Source: Sphingobacteriaceae bacterium
GTDB lineage: Bacteria; Bacteroidota; Bacteroidia; B-17B0; Aurantibacillaceae
NCBI GenBank assembly: GCA_947480015.1
Contig: CANKBS010000007.1
Location: forward strand, 1-64,000
Length of the DNA stretch: 64,000 nucleotides
Reading direction: 5' to 3'
In this document: positions 62,818 to 64,000 of the stretch, in pieces
Layout of the letters: each line of letters starts with the position of its first letter
How positions within the stretch are numbered: position 1 is the first letter of the stretch
Notes under the pieces: generated by a model
What the model saw: the letters and a program-made list of their open reading frames with translations, nothing else
Databases searched by the model: none
Told to the model about the DNA's origin: nothing
Position numbers and translations under genes: made by a program

Positions 62818-64000
62818 ATGAAAAAGATTCTCCTCCTCCTCCCCGCTTTATTTGGCTTCGGTCTACTTACTGCGCAAAACAATTATTCCAAAGAAGTGGA
62901 AGAACAAATAAAACAGGTTGAGAATAATTTGTGTGGACGTGTGCGCATTGAAGGTCAGGCGCCCTATAACATTTCAGAACGCATGGCTTATTATAAAGTA
63001 AAAGGTTTAAGTGTGGCTGTGGTTCAGAACTATCAGTTAGTTTGGGCCAAAGGCTATGGCTGGGCTGATGAAAAAGAAAAACGTCCGGTTACGCCCCAAA
63101 CCTTATTTGAACCGGGCTCCATCAGTAAATCCTTTAATGCCCTGGGTGTTTTAAAACTGGCACAGGACAAAAAATTAGATCTGAATACCGATATCAATAC
63201 CTATTTAAGAAGCTGGAAATTTCCTTATGATTCGCTGAGCAAAAATAAAAAAATCACACTCATGCATCTATTGAGTCACAGTGCAGGCCTTACGGTACAT
63301 GGTTTTCCGGGTTACGACCGCAAGGCAAAAATTCCTTCTTTGATTGAGGTTTTAGATGGCAAAAAACCGGCGAATACTCCGGCGGTTCGTTCACAATTTG
63401 AACCCGGATTACGTTTTCAATATTCTGGTGGAGGCACAACCATTTCTCAATTATTGGTAAATGATATCACACAAAAACCTTACGATAAATTTATAGAAGA
63501 AACGGTTTTTAAACCTTTGGGGATGGACCATTCTTTTTATACGCAACCACCTTCAGAAAAAAACTTAAATCAACTGGCCAGCGCTTATTATGAAGACGGC
63601 ACAGCGGTGCCAAATAATTTTCATGTGTATCCCGAACAAGGCGCAGCGGGCTTGTGGACAACACCTACTGACATTTGCAAGTACATTATTGAAACCCAGT
63701 TAACATATGAAGGTAAATCGAGTAAAGTTTTAAATCAGGAAATGACCAAATTACGGTTAACACCTTATAATGATAAGTCGGCTGCCTTGGGTGTTTTTAT
63801 GGAAGATAGAGATGGCGCGAAGTATTTTCAACACGGTGCCGGTAACGAAGGTTTCAGAGGGATTTACTATGGCAGTTTAGAAAGTGGCAATGGTCTGGCC
63901 ATTTTTGTGAATTCAGACAATTCCTTCATTTTTGACGAACTGATCAATAGTATTAGCATGGTATATAAATGGAAAGGCTTTAAAACGCCGATCACAAAAA
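62818..64000 (+). CDS. Serine hydrolase of the beta-lactamase/DD-peptidase family, 3' end outside window
   Basis: Translation from the ATG at 62818 stays open to the window's end (394 codons). It has a signal peptide (MKKILLLLPALFGFGLLTAQ, cut near AQN), the catalytic S-x-x-K as GSISKSF (about residue 101), the Tyr motif YSGGG (about 202) and, near the end, HGAGNEGF in the place of the third motif. These are the class C beta-lactamase/esterase-like landmarks. It probably acts in the periplasm as a peptidase or esterase rather than in drug resistance. It lies 25 bases behind the regulator gene and has no visible promoter of its own. Confidence 0.9.
   Translation, partial: MKKILLLLPALFGFGLLTAQNNYSKEVEEQIKQVENNLCGRVRIEGQAPYNISERMAYYKVKGLSVAVVQNYQLVWAKGYGWADEKEKRPVTPQTLFEPGSISKSFNALGVLKLAQDKKLDLNTDINTYLRSWKFPYDSLSKNKKITLMHLLSHSAGLTVHGFPGYDRKAKIPSLIEVLDGKKPANTPAVRSQFEPGLRFQYSGGGTTISQLLVNDITQKPYDKFIEETVFKPLGMDHSFYTQPPSEKNLNQLASAYYEDGTAVPNNFHVYPEQGAAGLWTTPTDICKYIIETQLTYEGKSSKVLNQEMTKLRLTPYNDKSAALGVFMEDRDGAKYFQHGAGNEGFRGIYYGSLESGNGLAIFVNSDNSFIFDELINSISMVYKWKGFKTPITK

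Noticed and set aside
62818-64000. An antibiotic-resistance beta-lactamase
   Set aside because: The family motifs fit the broad serine-hydrolase group; context (two-component pair, Bacteroidota housekeeping style) gives no hint of resistance.

Overview
The window comes from a Bacteroidota bacterium. Signs of this are type IX secretion (T9SS) cargo with type A and type B sorting domains, a PorP/SprF partner, a TonB-dependent receptor, several -7 promoter boxes of the TAnnTTTG type, low GC and frequent TTG/GTG starts. No ribosomal, tRNA or phage replication genes were seen.

Layout. 1-1746 is the 5' part of a secreted LamG/Ig-repeat adhesin (minus strand, running off the left edge). 2116-2865 is a lone methyltransferase. 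2879-15884 is one tight minus-strand operon, read right to left: membrane RCK/TrkA-like protein with a C-terminal RyR domain, TIR protein, nSTAND-type NTPase with WD40 repeats, TonB-dependent receptor, methyltransferase, and MFS/NTT-like membrane protein with a cNMP-like end. 16034-17968 is a membrane-anchored GH18-like protein whose catalytic motif is lost.

18091-24362 (plus strand) holds a TPR lipoprotein and three consecutive genes whose proteins share an N-terminal motif (S-x-AIANQ-x5-7-G-x-x-L): a DUF4157 (eCIS core) protein with HEAWH, a toxin-like protein, and a 1119-residue repeat protein. 48779-24519 (minus strand) is a nearly complete extracellular contractile injection system (eCIS, Afp/PVC-like): small membrane protein, Pvc16-type cap protein, unknown protein, sheath, tube, decayed tube copy, second tube, DUF5908, LysM tube-adaptor, VgrG-like spike, PAAR, gp25, large baseplate J-type protein, fibre, a 57-residue protein, second baseplate protein, a 2132-residue tape measure, AAA+ ATPase and a methyltransferase. 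The cargo cluster and the injection machine converge on 24363-24518. The likely logic is that the tube is loaded, with help of the ATPase, with proteins carrying the shared N-terminal leader.

49299-64000 is more ordinary: YdeI-like protein, a repeat-rich intergenic region, SET-domain protein, T9SS type A adhesin, DUF1569 protein, T9SS type B (gliding-type) protein with its PorP/SprF partner, an unknown secreted protein, a TonB C-terminal-like protein, a histidine kinase/response regulator pair, and a serine hydrolase cut by the right edge.

The most novel items are the shared leader on three adjacent cargo genes, a 23-codon relic of a DUF4157 C-terminus directly behind the toxin-like gene (a cassette swap caught in the sequence), a dead third tube gene, a tandem 618-bp duplication in the tape measure, and the RyR-TIR-nSTAND-TonB receptor operon next to the eCIS.
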